From positions 18,837 through 82,836 of the forward strand of contig NZ_CH672431.1 in the NCBI RefSeq assembly GCF_000153025.1: 64,000 nt of DNA. The letters run 5' to 3'. Of the stretch, positions 18,433-28,638 are shown one piece after another. The position numbers were made by a program, and so were the translations under genes. The stretch comes from Marinomonas sp. MED121. Its GTDB lineage: Bacteria > Pseudomonadota > Gammaproteobacteria > Pseudomonadales > Marinomonadaceae. The first letter of the stretch is position 1, and each line of letters starts with the position of its first letter. Below the pieces are notes generated by a model. That model had not been told where the DNA came from. It ran no database searches and was given only the letters and a program-made list of their open reading frames with translations.

Positions 18433-19425
18433 ATGGATGTAGATCTAAGACAAGCCAATCTCATTGTCAGTGAAGAAGATGATATTTTGGGCTCAGACTT
18501 TAAGGCCATTACCCTGAAGCCAGCTGAGCAGCAAATTTGTACCTTGATCCATTATCAGGCTTCAACAGATATAGAGCCTACTGGGATTGCCCTACTTTAT
18601 GTTCACGGTTATACGGATTACTTCTATCAAGCAGGGCTAGCTGATTTTTTCGCAGGGCTTGGTTGTGACTTTTATGCAGTGGATCTGCATGGTTATGGCA
18701 GATCTATCCGTCCTTTCCAAGCCGACCACAATAGAAACCAGTTTTCGAACTATTATCACGACCTAGATGCCTGCCTTAATACAATGGCAATAAAAGGCGT
18801 AAAGCGTTGTATTATTCTTGGTCATTCCACTGGTGGACTGATTGTTAGCCGTTATCTATCAAACGAATATTCATCAAGATCAGATTCAATCGACATAATA
18901 GGCCTTATACTTAATAGCCCATTTTTCAGCTTGCCCATGCCATTAAATGAAGAGGGCTGGCGTCTCCCCTTATACCGTTTAATCAGCAAGGCATTATCGC
19001 CATTTAGTTTAGCAAGCAAGCAAGCAAGCCTGTATGCCCAAAGCATTCATAAAAGCCTAGCGGGAGAGTGGGAGTACCGATTAGATTGGAAGCCTAGCCA
19101 AGGTTCACCATTATCCTTTAACTGGCTTCAACAGATTATGAAGGAGCAGAAAAAAGGATTAGAAAGCAGTAATTCAATTCCCACCTTACTTTGTCGCTCT
19201 TCATTAAGCACCTATAGAGAGAAAACTCTCGCTCAAATACAAAAAGGTGATGCTGTACTCGATGTTGACAATATGACTGTAAAAACAAAACAAATGTTCA
19301 CCCAACTCGACATCGCTATCATAGATAATGGTTACCATGATTTATTATTATCTCCGATGAAAGCTCGACAAGAATACTTAACTGAAATTCGACTTTGGCT
19401 AACTGAAAATTATCTGAAAGATTGA
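18433..19425 (+). CDS. Alpha/beta hydrolase (serine hydrolase, lysophospholipase-like)
   Basis: 330 residues of alpha/beta hydrolase fold (Hydrolase_4 / serine aminopeptidase S33 group). The HG oxyanion motif is LLYVHGYTDYF and the nucleophile elbow is LGHSTGGLI, with the Ser at about residue 139. The likely Asp lies in the segment around DVDNMTVK or DIAIIDN, and the His in DNGYHDLLLSPMKARQEY near the C-terminus. No signal peptide, so probably cytoplasmic. Monoacylglycerol lipase or lysophospholipase L2-like activity is plausible; the substrate cannot be read from sequence. Follows the HlyU-family gene. Confidence 0.75.
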   Translation: MDVDLRQANLIVSEEDDILGSDFKAITLKPAEQQICTLIHYQASTDIEPTGIALLYVHGYTDYFYQAGLADFFAGLGCDFYAVDLHGYGRSIRPFQADHNRNQFSNYYHDLDACLNTMAIKGVKRCIILGHSTGGLIVSRYLSNEYSSRSDSIDIIGLILNSPFFSLPMPLNEEGWRLPLYRLISKALSPFSLASKQASLYAQSIHKSLAGEWEYRLDWKPSQGSPLSFNWLQQIMKEQKKGLESSNSIPTLLCRSSLSTYREKTLAQIQKGDAVLDVDNMTVKTKQMFTQLDIAIIDNGYHDLLLSPMKARQEYLTEIRLWLTENYLKD

Positions 19426-19587
19426 AAATCTGAACATTAACAATAATATAATTCTCCACACACTTTTCCAGTCACGCCGATTTTAATAAATCCTATCTAT
19501 TTGTTTTACATTGTGAATTTCAATTTCATCCAAAAGCAGCCAAAGACTAAAATAGAAGTAGGCGTATTATTGTTATGGGAGCCTATC

Positions 19588-20703
19588 ATGCACTTTTTTA
19601 AATACTTTTTGCTTAGCAGTTTTATTTTGCTAGGCCAGCAGAGCATTGCAAGTGAACACGAGTTCTGGCTTGTTGATGAGTTTTTAGCACAACATCCTGA
19701 GCAAGAAGGCATCAGCCAAGCTTTTGCTGATATCGTGCGCCAACCCGCCACGCCTTTACACATACCACCCCTTAAGCCAGTCAAGATTGCAGTGGTTTAC
19801 CCTGCCAACCAAATTTCAGACTATTGGGTAAGAAGTATTAAATCATTTGAAGCAAGACTAAAAGAACTCAATATCCCCTACGAAATTGAGTCATTTTTAA
19901 CTCAATCCACCCATAATGAGTCACTTAGAGATCAAGCTAAAGAGATTCTAACAGCGGTCAATTCTGAGGCGGATTATCTGATCCTAACACTCTATAAAAA
20001 GCAGCATAAAGCAATTATCGAGCGCCTTATCTCTAATCAGAAAACCAAAGTTATTTTACAAAACATCACTACCCCTATTAAAGCCTGGGGCAATCTACAA
20101 CCTTTTATGTATGTTGGTTTTGATCACGTTAAAGGAACACAGCTCATAGCGGACTGGTATATTAAGCAAGAGATCCGCCACAAGCGCTATGGACTACTAC
20201 ACTTTCCAAAAGGTTATATTAGCCAAGTGAGAGGAGATAGCTTTATCGAATACACAAACGCACACTCAGAGCTTAATTTAGTCTCCAGTTATTACACAAA
20301 TTCGACTCGTCAAAACGCCTATCAAAATGCAATCAATATGTTAAATGAAAATCGTCATTTAGGTTTTATTTACGCCAGCTCTACCGATATAGCATTAGGT
20401 GTCAGCGACGCAATTGCCGAACAAAAACGGCAAAATAAAGTCCTAGTAAACGGTTGGGGCGGCGGCAGTGCTGAATTGGACGCGATAGCCCAAGGCAAGC
20501 TAGATGTTACCGTCATGCGCATGAACAATGATAACGGGGTTGCGATGGCTGAAGCGATTAAGCTTGATTTAACCGGCAACAAAACACAGGTTCCTGTGAT
20601 CTATAGTGGTGATTATGAGCTTGTTACAAAAGACTTAAGTCCTGCTAAGCTTCTAAGACTTAAACAACACGCTTTTCGATATTCCGGCATGACTGATAAA
20701 TAG
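19588..20703 (+). CDS. luxP: AI-2 periplasmic receptor LuxP
   Basis: 371 residues from the ATG that begins a clear signal peptide (MHFFKYFLLSSFILLGQQSIA). I recognise strong full-length similarity to Vibrio harveyi LuxP, which binds the boron-containing form of AI-2. Every ligand residue I can recall from the Vibrio structure is kept at nearly the same position: Q75, S77, W80, N159, R215, S265, T266, D267, W290 and R311 (motifs ANQISDYWVR, LQNITTP, VRGDSF, YASSTD, NGWGGGSAELD, VMRMNND). The kinase gene follows 20 bp downstream, as luxQ does in vibrios. A TTG 87 bp upstream would extend the frame but destroy the signal peptide. No luxS, luxU or luxO in the window. Confidence 0.92.
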   Translation: MHFFKYFLLSSFILLGQQSIASEHEFWLVDEFLAQHPEQEGISQAFADIVRQPATPLHIPPLKPVKIAVVYPANQISDYWVRSIKSFEARLKELNIPYEIESFLTQSTHNESLRDQAKEILTAVNSEADYLILTLYKKQHKAIIERLISNQKTKVILQNITTPIKAWGNLQPFMYVGFDHVKGTQLIADWYIKQEIRHKRYGLLHFPKGYISQVRGDSFIEYTNAHSELNLVSSYYTNSTRQNAYQNAINMLNENRHLGFIYASSTDIALGVSDAIAEQKRQNKVLVNGWGGGSAELDAIAQGKLDVTVMRMNNDNGVAMAEAIKLDLTGNKTQVPVIYSGDYELVTKDLSPAKLLRLKQHAFRYSGMTDK

Positions 20704-20723
20704 AGCAAAAGAAAAGGAATCCT

Positions 20724-22565
20724 ATGAACAAGGCTCGTCCCCTTTATAAGGTGCCATTATTTGTCGCCATCGCAAGCATAATGTTACTCCTCTTTATGGC
20801 GTCGGCGGCGATCCAAGTTCATTCTGTTGCTCGTATTACCGATGATATTATTGAACAAGAAGTGTCCAGTTTTACGCGACAGACGCATACTAGCCTTCAA
20901 CTCTTCTTTGACAATGTTTTACATCGTAATCAACTTCTCCTGCAAAGTTCTGCAGCTAACTTCCAATTATTAAAATCACTGGAAGACAAATCACACCTTG
21001 CCGTCATGCAGAGCCTCAACAAAATTTATAATTCTGACCCTAATCTAGAGATGGAGTTACTTTTCATTATTAGCCCAACTAATGAGTTAGTATATGATGC
21101 CAGCTCTCCTTTCTTCAGTGATGAACAAAGTCTTCAAAAATTAAGTCAAACACCGGCAGATGTTTATCATTGGCAACTTGTTTCAATGAATATGGCCAGT
21201 AAGAATCAGATCGTATTATTTAAAAAAGAAGCACTCATCTCACCGACAAATGGCAAAATTTTAGGTTACCTTGCTGGGGGGGTTGTACTAAGTGGCCGCA
21301 TAGCTATGCTCAATCAAGCCAGAAATTATGTAGACATAGACAGTGTAGCCCTGAGATACGACAACAAAATTTTGGCAGAAAGCACCAAGGGTAGTTTAAT
21401 CATTCGTGACCAGGTGAATGCTCTATTACCGCCCTCCCCAGTGAAGAAGCAAAACCTTAGTCAGACTCAAGCTGAAATAAGCAAATTCGATGATCACTTT
21501 GTTGGCCGTTATCAAGTCGTCATTGGCAACATTGAAACAGAACTTGAATTTATCACCCTAAGATCTAGCGCTTCTTTTGATACCCTTAATACTGAATATA
21601 CTTATCAAGCCAGCTTGTTACTCTTGGCTCTCTTTGCCTTTGCCATTGTTGCATCATTAATCATTATTGCGATTGCCATAAGACCCCTCATGCGTATCAT
21701 TGCGGCAGCGCGTTTAGCGATAGACAAAAATGACGTTATGGTTAATCAAAATAGCATGATCAAAGAGTATGCTGAGCTTGATAATACGTTAAGTGAGTTA
21801 ATTGAATCCGCAAGCATTCAAAAACATGAGCTAAGACACCTTAATGGGCAGCTCACTCAAAATATCAAAGACTTGGAACAATCAAACAAGGAATTAGACA
21901 ATATTACCTATATTGCCTCGCATGACCTTAAGTCTCCATTAAGAGGAATTAGCTTATTAAGCCAGTGGCTGGGCCATGAATTAGGCAATAAATTACGGCC
22001 TGAAGTCGGGGAAAAAATTCAACTACTCAACAGTAGAGTGAATAGCATGGAGTCCATTTTAGACCGCATGCTAAGCTATTCCAAAGTCGGACAAAAAGGC
22101 CATGAACTGGCCTCGGTAGACAGTAAAAAATTATGCCAATCTATTTTTTCAGCTGCTAAGCACGATCAGGATAACCTATTAATATTAAAGGGTATTTTTC
22201 CTATATTCACCACTTATAAAACACCTTTTGAGCAAGTTATTCGTCATTTAATAGAAAACGCCCTTAAGCACAACCCCACCAACAAGGCACAAGTAAATAT
22301 TGAAGTGGAAGAACAAGATGGATATTACCACTTCAAAATATCAGACAATGGACCTGGGATTTCAGAGCAACTCCAAGCTGAGTTTCAAACTACCGAATCC
22401 TTAAATGACAGCCCGTCACTTTTAAATATAGGGATAGGCCTTAGTATGGTGAAAAAAATCACTAAACTTTATGAAGGCAAACTCACCATTATATTAAGCA
22501 ATGAAAGAGGCACTTCTATTCTCTTCACTTGGCCATCAAGGCCAGCTGTACTTATTCATAATTGA
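20724..22565 (+). CDS. luxQ: LuxQ-like sensor histidine kinase lacking a receiver domain
   Basis: 613 residues. TM1 covers about 10-32, a periplasmic sensor spans about 33-295 with LuxQ-like features such as SPTNGKILGYLAGGVVL, and TM2 about 296-320. A short linker/coiled coil (to about 390) leads to a HisKA domain with phospho-acceptor H400 in IASHDLKSPLRG. The HATPase follows: N-box HLIENALKHN, DNGPGI and GIGLSMVKKI. The protein ends there, whereas Vibrio LuxQ is a hybrid with a C-terminal receiver feeding LuxU. The partner regulator must lie elsewhere. AAAGGAAT precedes the ATG. It converges with the SDR gene with only 2 bp between stops and no terminator visible. Confidence 0.85.
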   Translation: MNKARPLYKVPLFVAIASIMLLLFMASAAIQVHSVARITDDIIEQEVSSFTRQTHTSLQLFFDNVLHRNQLLLQSSAANFQLLKSLEDKSHLAVMQSLNKIYNSDPNLEMELLFIISPTNELVYDASSPFFSDEQSLQKLSQTPADVYHWQLVSMNMASKNQIVLFKKEALISPTNGKILGYLAGGVVLSGRIAMLNQARNYVDIDSVALRYDNKILAESTKGSLIIRDQVNALLPPSPVKKQNLSQTQAEISKFDDHFVGRYQVVIGNIETELEFITLRSSASFDTLNTEYTYQASLLLLALFAFAIVASLIIIAIAIRPLMRIIAAARLAIDKNDVMVNQNSMIKEYAELDNTLSELIESASIQKHELRHLNGQLTQNIKDLEQSNKELDNITYIASHDLKSPLRGISLLSQWLGHELGNKLRPEVGEKIQLLNSRVNSMESILDRMLSYSKVGQKGHELASVDSKKLCQSIFSAAKHDQDNLLILKGIFPIFTTYKTPFEQVIRHLIENALKHNPTNKAQVNIEVEEQDGYYHFKISDNGPGISEQLQAEFQTTESLNDSPSLLNIGIGLSMVKKITKLYEGKLTIILSNERGTSILFTWPSRPAVLIHN

Positions 22566-22567
22566 GC

Positions 22568-23401
22568 TTAATTCCCTCCTTTAATAAGCAGGGGATCTAA
22601 CCAAGAAAAAGGTAAAATTCGCTTTAAAAATGCCATTAGATAGGTTGGAAAGGTCACATAATATCTGAGCTTGGGCCGCTTAGCCTCCAACGCATGAATC
22701 AGCTTTTTCACCACAGCATCAGCAGGAAGCGTAAAACGAGTATTAGACTCTGATGCACTTAAACGCTCAATAGCCGCATCATAACCTTGCTGATGTCGAC
22801 TCGCTTTAATATCAACATGCTTCTTCAATGCAACTAAAGCATTCGCTCGAAACCTTGATTCTATTGGACCAGGTTCAATCAGAGAAACCGTTACAGAACT
22901 CCCTTTAAGCTCAAGCCTTAAGGTATCTGTTAACCCTTCTAAGGCAAATTTAGATGCGTTATAAGCGCCTCTAAATGGCATTGCCACTAAGCCTAGAACC
23001 GAACTATTTTGCACAATCCGCCCATTACCTTGCTGTAACATCTGCTTAACAGCTAATCGAGTTAAAGCATGCGTGCCAAATACATTGCTTTCAAACTGTA
23101 AGCGCAACGCTTTAGTGGTTAAATCTTCCACTGCACCAGGCTGTCCATAAGCGCCATTATTAAACAGCGCATCTAGCTTTCCATTTGCTATCTCTAATGC
23201 TTGATTAAAACCCGATTCAATTGAAATCTCATCATTAAGATCTAATTCAATCACATGCTTTAACCCTTGTGACTCAAGCGCTTCGACATCCTTTTTCTGT
23301 CGACATGAGGCAATGACTAACCAACCTCTCGCTTGCAAGGTTTTAGCAGCGCACAAACCTATGCCAGTTGAACAACCCGTAATTAAAATTGATGACTGCA
23401 T
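22568..23401 (-). CDS. Short-chain dehydrogenase/reductase
   Basis: 277 residues of classical SDR: cofactor motif TGCSTGIG near residue 6, NNGAYG, catalytic Ser in NSSVLG and Tyr-x-x-x-Lys in YNASKFALEGL. The subfamily resembles bacterial 3-oxoacyl/17-beta-hydroxysteroid-like SDRs with a longer C-terminal tail (FLKRILPFSWLDPLL). NAD(P)H oxidoreductase on an unknown ketone or alcohol. The ATG was chosen over an upstream TTG because AAGG lies 7 bp before it. Its 3' end abuts the LuxQ-like gene head-on. Confidence 0.82.
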   Translation of the reverse strand: MQSSILITGCSTGIGLCAAKTLQARGWLVIASCRQKKDVEALESQGLKHVIELDLNDEISIESGFNQALEIANGKLDALFNNGAYGQPGAVEDLTTKALRLQFESNVFGTHALTRLAVKQMLQQGNGRIVQNSSVLGLVAMPFRGAYNASKFALEGLTDTLRLELKGSSVTVSLIEPGPIESRFRANALVALKKHVDIKASRHQQGYDAAIERLSASESNTRFTLPADAVVKKLIHALEAKRPKLRYYVTFPTYLMAFLKRILPFSWLDPLLIKGGN

Positions 23402-23462
23402 AACAAGCCTTATTAGTAAATTTGGCAATAGCTTACCCGAATAGCGCCTTTAAATGCCAAAA

Positions 23463-23494
23463 CAAAAAAGCCCCATCAGAATCTGATAGGGCCT
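23463..23494 (-). terminator. Rho-independent terminator after fghA
   Basis: On the minus strand GCCCTATCAGA pairs with TCTGATGGGGC (one U-G pair) and runs into TTTTTTGTTTT, 22 bp beyond the fghA stop. Confidence 0.92.
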
Positions 23495-23515
23495 TTAGGT
23501 CAGTAGTTATTTAAA

Positions 23516-24355
23516 CTAGCCTAACGCTTTAGCATGATACTCAAGGTGGTCATCAATAAAGCTCGCAATGAAAAAATAACTATGGTCATAGCCAACTTGA
23601 TGGCGCATCGTCAGTGGATGATTATTGACATCACACGCTAACTCTAAAGCATCTGGTTTTAATTGCTCAGCAAGAAAGTCATCGGCATCACCTTGGTCAA
23701 CCAAGATAGGTAATCTCTCTTTAGCCTGACTAATGAGTAGGCAAGCATCCCACTCTTCCCAAGATTTTTCATCATGCCCCAAATAACCTGCAAACGCTTT
23801 TTTACCCCAAGGGCATTGGGTTGGGTTACTAATAGGCGCAAATGCAGAGACAGATTGATAAGCACCTGGATTTTTCAAGGCACAAATTAGCGCACCATGG
23901 CCCCCCATAGAATGACCACTGATAGACTTTTTATCCGTTACCGGAAAGTTAGCCTGAATCACTTCTGGCAGTTCACTAACCACATAATCATACATATGGT
24001 ACGTCTGATCATAAGGCGCTTGAGTTGCATTGAGATAGAAACCCGCCGCACTCCCAAAATCGTAACTTTCATGCTCGCCAGGGTAATCACTGCCTCTTGG
24101 GCTAGTATCAGGGCATACGATCGCGATACCCAATTGAGCAGCAAGACGCTGAGCACCCGATTTTTGCATGAAGTTTTCATCATTACAGGTAAGGCCAGAT
24201 AACCAATAAAGTACTGGCACCTTGCTCTTTTCTGCCTGAGGTGGGAGATAAATGGCAAAAATCATTTCACCTTTTACTGCTTCACTTTGATGGCGATAGC
24301 GTTTAATCCATCCGCCATATGACTTTGTACTAGAGAGTAATTCTGGTTGAGTCAT
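23516..24355 (-). CDS. fghA: S-formylglutathione hydrolase
   Basis: 279 residues, esterase D type. It hydrolyses S-formylglutathione to formate and glutathione, the second step of glutathione-dependent formaldehyde detoxification. Nucleophile elbow GHSMGGHGALI (Ser near 148), oxyanion region LSGLTCNDENF, DTSPRG, catalytic Asp in DQGDADDFL and His in GYDHSYFF match the family throughout. It follows frmA by 68 bp with a terminator-like stem between. Formaldehyde would arise from demethylation of C1 compounds, plausible in a DMSP-degrading marine cell. Confidence 0.95.
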   Translation of the reverse strand: MTQPELLSSTKSYGGWIKRYRHQSEAVKGEMIFAIYLPPQAEKSKVPVLYWLSGLTCNDENFMQKSGAQRLAAQLGIAIVCPDTSPRGSDYPGEHESYDFGSAAGFYLNATQAPYDQTYHMYDYVVSELPEVIQANFPVTDKKSISGHSMGGHGALICALKNPGAYQSVSAFAPISNPTQCPWGKKAFAGYLGHDEKSWEEWDACLLISQAKERLPILVDQGDADDFLAEQLKPDALELACDVNNHPLTMRHQVGYDHSYFFIASFIDDHLEYHAKALG

Positions 24356-24390
24356 GGTATTTTCCTTTTAGCAAAACCAATCTGCATACA

Positions 24391-24420
24391 ATAAAGCCCC
24401 GTTACCAAAACGGAGCTTAA
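24391..24420 (-). terminator. Terminator-like stem between frmA and fghA
   Basis: Minus-strand AAGCTCCGTT pairs with AACGGGGCTT (one U-G pair), loop TTGGT, followed by TATTG. A weak T-run suggests partial termination or an attenuating stem inside the operon. Confidence 0.55.
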
Positions 24421-24423
24421 ATG

Positions 24424-25572
<1,149 letters not shown>

Positions 25573-25706
25573 TCAATAACAAAACAAGCATGAATAAGCT
25601 GTTCCATCATTTCTTAATAGAGAGTGTAGACCGAATTAATTAATAAGATAATGGAACAAGAAGTAAGTTATTATTGCTATACAGCAATAATCAAAGAGAT
25701 CAATTT

Positions 25707-26603
25707 ATGAAGCACTGGGATGGAATAGAAGCCTTTGTCGAAGTCGTACGCCAGGGCAGTTTTTCAGCGGCAGCCGAAAAACTGCATGTCTCAGCTTCTC
25801 ATATCAGCCGTCTAGTCTCTCAGTTAGAGAAACGTCTTGATGCCACATTATTATTTCGCACCACGAGAAGTATTCGCTTAAGTGAAGCCGGCTCTCTTTA
25901 TTATCAGCAATGCAGCCAATTACTTGACTCAATCGATAGTGCTGAAGAGATGGTTACCAGCCTTAACCAATCACCTGTCGGACATTTGCGTATTAGCTGT
26001 GCCACTACCTTTGGCGAACGTTTTATTGCCCCAAGGGTAAATGACTTCTTAATCAATCACCCAAAAATCCAGTTAGACTTACACCTAACCAATCGAGAAG
26101 TTGACCTGATTGACGAAGGCTATGATCTAGCAATCCGTTTAGGCACTCTTAAAAGTTCTAGCCTATTAGCCAGACGCCTTTGTGATAGGGTCGAATATGT
26201 CTGTGCTTCCGCCCATTATATTGCTCGTTTTGGTATGCCTCACACCTTATCTGAACTCAGTAAACATAAATGTTTACAAGGTTCCAAAGATGTTTGGACT
26301 TTTATGCAAGATAAGCAAAAAAGAGAAGTGAAAATACATGGTAATTGGCGCAGTAACTCAGGGCCAGCGCTATTAGATGCCACCCTCAAAGGCTTGGGAA
26401 TAGCGCAATTACCTGACTATTATGTCGCCCCTTATATTGCTAGCGGTGAACTCATTCCCATATTGAGTCAGTACCAATACCCTTATACTGGTGTTTGGCT
26501 GGTTTACCCTAAAGCCCGACAGCAATCTCCTAAATTAAAATTGCTGTGTGATCATTTGATTGGTTCTTTTCGAAGTGAACACAGCGTCATCACATCAAAT
26601 TAA
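25707..26603 (+). CDS. LysR-family transcriptional regulator with duplicated 3' end
   Basis: 298 residues from the ATG preceded by AAAGAGATC; an upstream in-frame start is less likely. The N-terminal winged helix-turn-helix (residues 5-65: FVEVVRQGSFSAAAEKLHVS and SRLVSQLEKRLDATLLFRTT) and the CysB-like effector domain match the LysR subgroup often paired with adhC/frmA. It diverges from frmA across 167 bp, suggesting it regulates formaldehyde detoxification. The unusual point is its 3' end: the last 36 codons from about 26496 are the first copy of a 143-bp tandem array running downstream, each copy carrying its own in-frame stop. The C-terminus reads GVWLVYPKAR to SVITSN. Confidence 0.9.
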   Translation: MKHWDGIEAFVEVVRQGSFSAAAEKLHVSASHISRLVSQLEKRLDATLLFRTTRSIRLSEAGSLYYQQCSQLLDSIDSAEEMVTSLNQSPVGHLRISCATTFGERFIAPRVNDFLINHPKIQLDLHLTNREVDLIDEGYDLAIRLGTLKSSSLLARRLCDRVEYVCASAHYIARFGMPHTLSELSKHKCLQGSKDVWTFMQDKQKREVKIHGNWRSNSGPALLDATLKGLGIAQLPDYYVAPYIASGELIPILSQYQYPYTGVWLVYPKARQQSPKLKLLCDHLIGSFRSEHSVITSN

Positions 26604-27353
26604 CAAACATCAATACCCGCTCTTTAACAGAAGGCGTATGGCTGGTCTACCCTAAAGCCCGACAGCAATCTCCTAAATTAAAATTGCTGTGTGATCATTT
26701 AATTGATTCTTTTCGAAGTGAACACGGCGTTATCACATCAAATTAACAAACATCAACACCCGCTCTTTAACAGAAGGCGTATAGCTGGTTTACCCTAAAG
26801 CCCGACAGCAATCTCCTAAATTAAAGTTACTGTGTGATCATTTGATAGATTCTTTTCGAAGTGAACACGGCGTCATCACATCAGATTAACAAACATCAAT
26901 ACTCGCTCTTTAACAGAAGGCGTTTGGCTGGTTTACCCTAAAGCCCAACAGCAATCTCCTAAATTAAAGTTACTGTGTGATCATTTGATTGATTCTTTTC
27001 GAAGTGAAGACATCGTCATCACATCAAATTAACAAACATCAACACCCGCTCTTTAACAGAAGGTGTTTGGCTGGTTTACCCCAAAGCCCGACAGCAATCT
27101 CCTAAATTAAAATTGCTGTGTGATCATTTGATTGATTCTTTTCGAAGTGAATACGGCGCCATCACATCAAATTAACAAACATCAACACCCGCTCTTTAAC
27201 AGAAGGTGTATGGCTGGTTTACCCTAAAGCCCGACAGCAATCTCCTAAATTAAAATTACTGTGTGATCATTTGATAGCGTCATTTCGAAATGAGTCAGAC
27301 GTGGTTATACCTGACTAACAAGCTTAGTAATCACCCTTATTCACATAATAGTC
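26496..27353 (+). repeat. Tandem array of six 143-bp units derived from a LysR 3' end
   Basis: TGGCTGGTTTACC-type starts occur at 26496, 26639, 26782, 26925, 27068 and 27211, exactly 143 bp apart. Each unit holds about 107 bp equivalent to the LysR C-terminal codons (WLVYPKAR.. to a stop) and about 36 bp of spacer (AACAAACATCAACACCCGCT..GAAGGCGTA). The first unit is part of the real gene. Several differences between copies are synonymous; copy 3 has TGG changed to TAG; copies 1, 4, 5 and 6 differ in the last dozen residues. Copy 6 ends with a distinct tail (ASFRNESDVVIPD then stop). 143 is not a multiple of three, so the units do not form one long ORF. This array fills most of the gap before the next gene. 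Confidence 0.95.
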
Positions 27354-27355
27354 AT

Positions 27356-27410
27356 TAGCTGGTTTATTCCACAGCCCAACAGCAATGACTAAAATGAAAA
27401 CCAATCGACA
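27356..27410 (+). repeat. Degenerate seventh copy of the 143-bp unit
   Basis: TAGCTGGTTTATTCC followed by CAGCCCAACAGCAAT resembles the repeat start but has drifted and is soon interrupted by stops. It starts 145 bp after the sixth unit, so the array is older at this end. Confidence 0.7.
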
Positions 27411-27492
27411 AGAATAATGGATGTCGCTTTACTTCATCTGATAGAATCCTGTCGCATCAAACCAAGCAGAGTAGCAAAAGGTAGCCTTAACA

Positions 27493-27753
27493 ATGATTGC
27501 AGAAACAGATTTGATACGTATCGCACGCGAAACCATGCCTTTTGGTAAGTATCAAGGTAAGCTAATTATTGATGTGCCAGAAGAATATCTGATTTGGCTG
27601 AAAAATAAGGGATGGCCAGAAGGTAAATTAGGTGATTGGCTGGAGCTTGCATTAGAAGTAAAAGTTAACGGCCTTGAGTCTCTCGTTGAACCACTCAGAG
27701 AAAAGCCTAAAGCGCCTAAGAAAAAGCCACCAGCTCAGTTCAAGTTTGACTAA
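27493..27753 (+). CDS. DUF3820 family protein
   Basis: 86 residues. The block MPFGKYQGKLIIDVPEEYLIWLKNKGWPEGKLGDWLELALEVKVNGLE is the complete DUF3820 domain, sometimes labelled a quorum-sensing-regulated virulence factor. FGKYQGK and the spacing to YLIWLK recall small nucleic-acid-associated domains, but the function is not established. The C-terminus is basic and proline-rich (KPKAPKKKPPAQFKFD). It lies just beyond the 143-bp repeat array and converges with the coiled-coil protein gene, 6 bp between stops. Confidence 0.8.
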   Translation: MIAETDLIRIARETMPFGKYQGKLIIDVPEEYLIWLKNKGWPEGKLGDWLELALEVKVNGLESLVEPLREKPKAPKKKPPAQFKFD

Positions 27754-27759
27754 GGAACA

Positions 27760-28407
27760 TTATTGTACTGTGGTATTACTGCGACCTTGATATGTGATCT
27801 TGTTATCTATCGGCCCTAAATTTTCAGTTTGATTTAAATCATCTGCCTCAGCAAATTCCACATACCTTTGTTCAATAAAGTCTTTTTCAACAATAGTTTG
27901 CTTTAGTCTTTGCTCTAATACTTTGGCTTTTGCTTCCAAACGTACCTTATGATTTTTCAACTCAGAAACCATTTTCTGTTCCTGTGCATGCTGCTTTGAA
28001 ACATCATTTAATGGCGTCTTGATACTTTTTGCCAATTCCGGTGATTGTTTTATCACTGATTGTAGCTGCTTAAGGATGATAGCGTTTTGTGAATTCACCT
28101 TTTTCAGCTTTTCTTGCAAACGATTAATTTCTTGATCCTGATGCTTCATTTTTTGCATCATGACCTTAGTTTGCCCACGGTATTTAGCAAAAGACTCTTC
28201 AATAGCCGCTAAGTTATCACTGCTTTTATTACCAAGGTCAACTGAGTCTTGAAGGTATTCGATTTCTTTACCATGGTCTTCAATATTTACATCAAGTATT
28301 TTATTGGTTGCCCTAAGCCCATTGATAACATACAGACAATAAAGCACTAAGCCACTGGTAATCATGACAGCGGCTTCAAGGATAAGAATTAATAATGTGT
28401 TTGTCAT
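27760..28407 (-). CDS. Membrane-anchored coiled-coil protein of unknown function
   Basis: 215 residues from the ATG with an excellent AGGAGGGG behind it. One N-terminal membrane helix (LLILILEAAVMITSGLVLYCLYVI) is followed by roughly 160 residues of near-continuous heptad-like coiled coil rich in Lys, Glu, Gln and Leu (for example VMMQKMKHQDQEINRLQEKL), then a short polar tail. I do not recognise a family. The topology suggests a cytoplasmic rod tethered to the inner membrane. It is divergent to a response-regulator gene, 231 bp apart, so a shared role is possible but unproven. Confidence 0.75.
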   Translation of the reverse strand: MTNTLLILILEAAVMITSGLVLYCLYVINGLRATNKILDVNIEDHGKEIEYLQDSVDLGNKSSDNLAAIEESFAKYRGQTKVMMQKMKHQDQEINRLQEKLKKVNSQNAIILKQLQSVIKQSPELAKSIKTPLNDVSKQHAQEQKMVSELKNHKVRLEAKAKVLEQRLKQTIVEKDFIEQRYVEFAEADDLNQTENLGPIDNKITYQGRSNTTVQ

Positions 28408-28638
28408 AATCCCCTCCTTATTGTTATTAAAATGGGTTACAAACAGTGACAAATTGATAACACAATACTTTTTGTAAGTGAACACCTACACTCAATGAAA
28501 TGATAAAGTACAATCATTCAAGCGTAAAGAGTACAATTCTCATATGTATTATGCTTAATATAAGGAGTAAGAAGCAAATAAATTCTGCATTCTGAAAATA
28601 TATGCCAATTCACTTTATAAATGGCTTAGGTAACTATA

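Noticed and set aside
21270..21290. Possible frameshift at a G-run in the LuxQ-like gene
   Set aside because: The run of G bases reads through in frame (LAGGVVL) and the protein continues normally into the kinase domains.
26496..27353. CRISPR array or insertion sequence
   Set aside because: The 143-bp units are contiguous with no variable spacers, and no cas or transposase gene or terminal inverted repeat is present.
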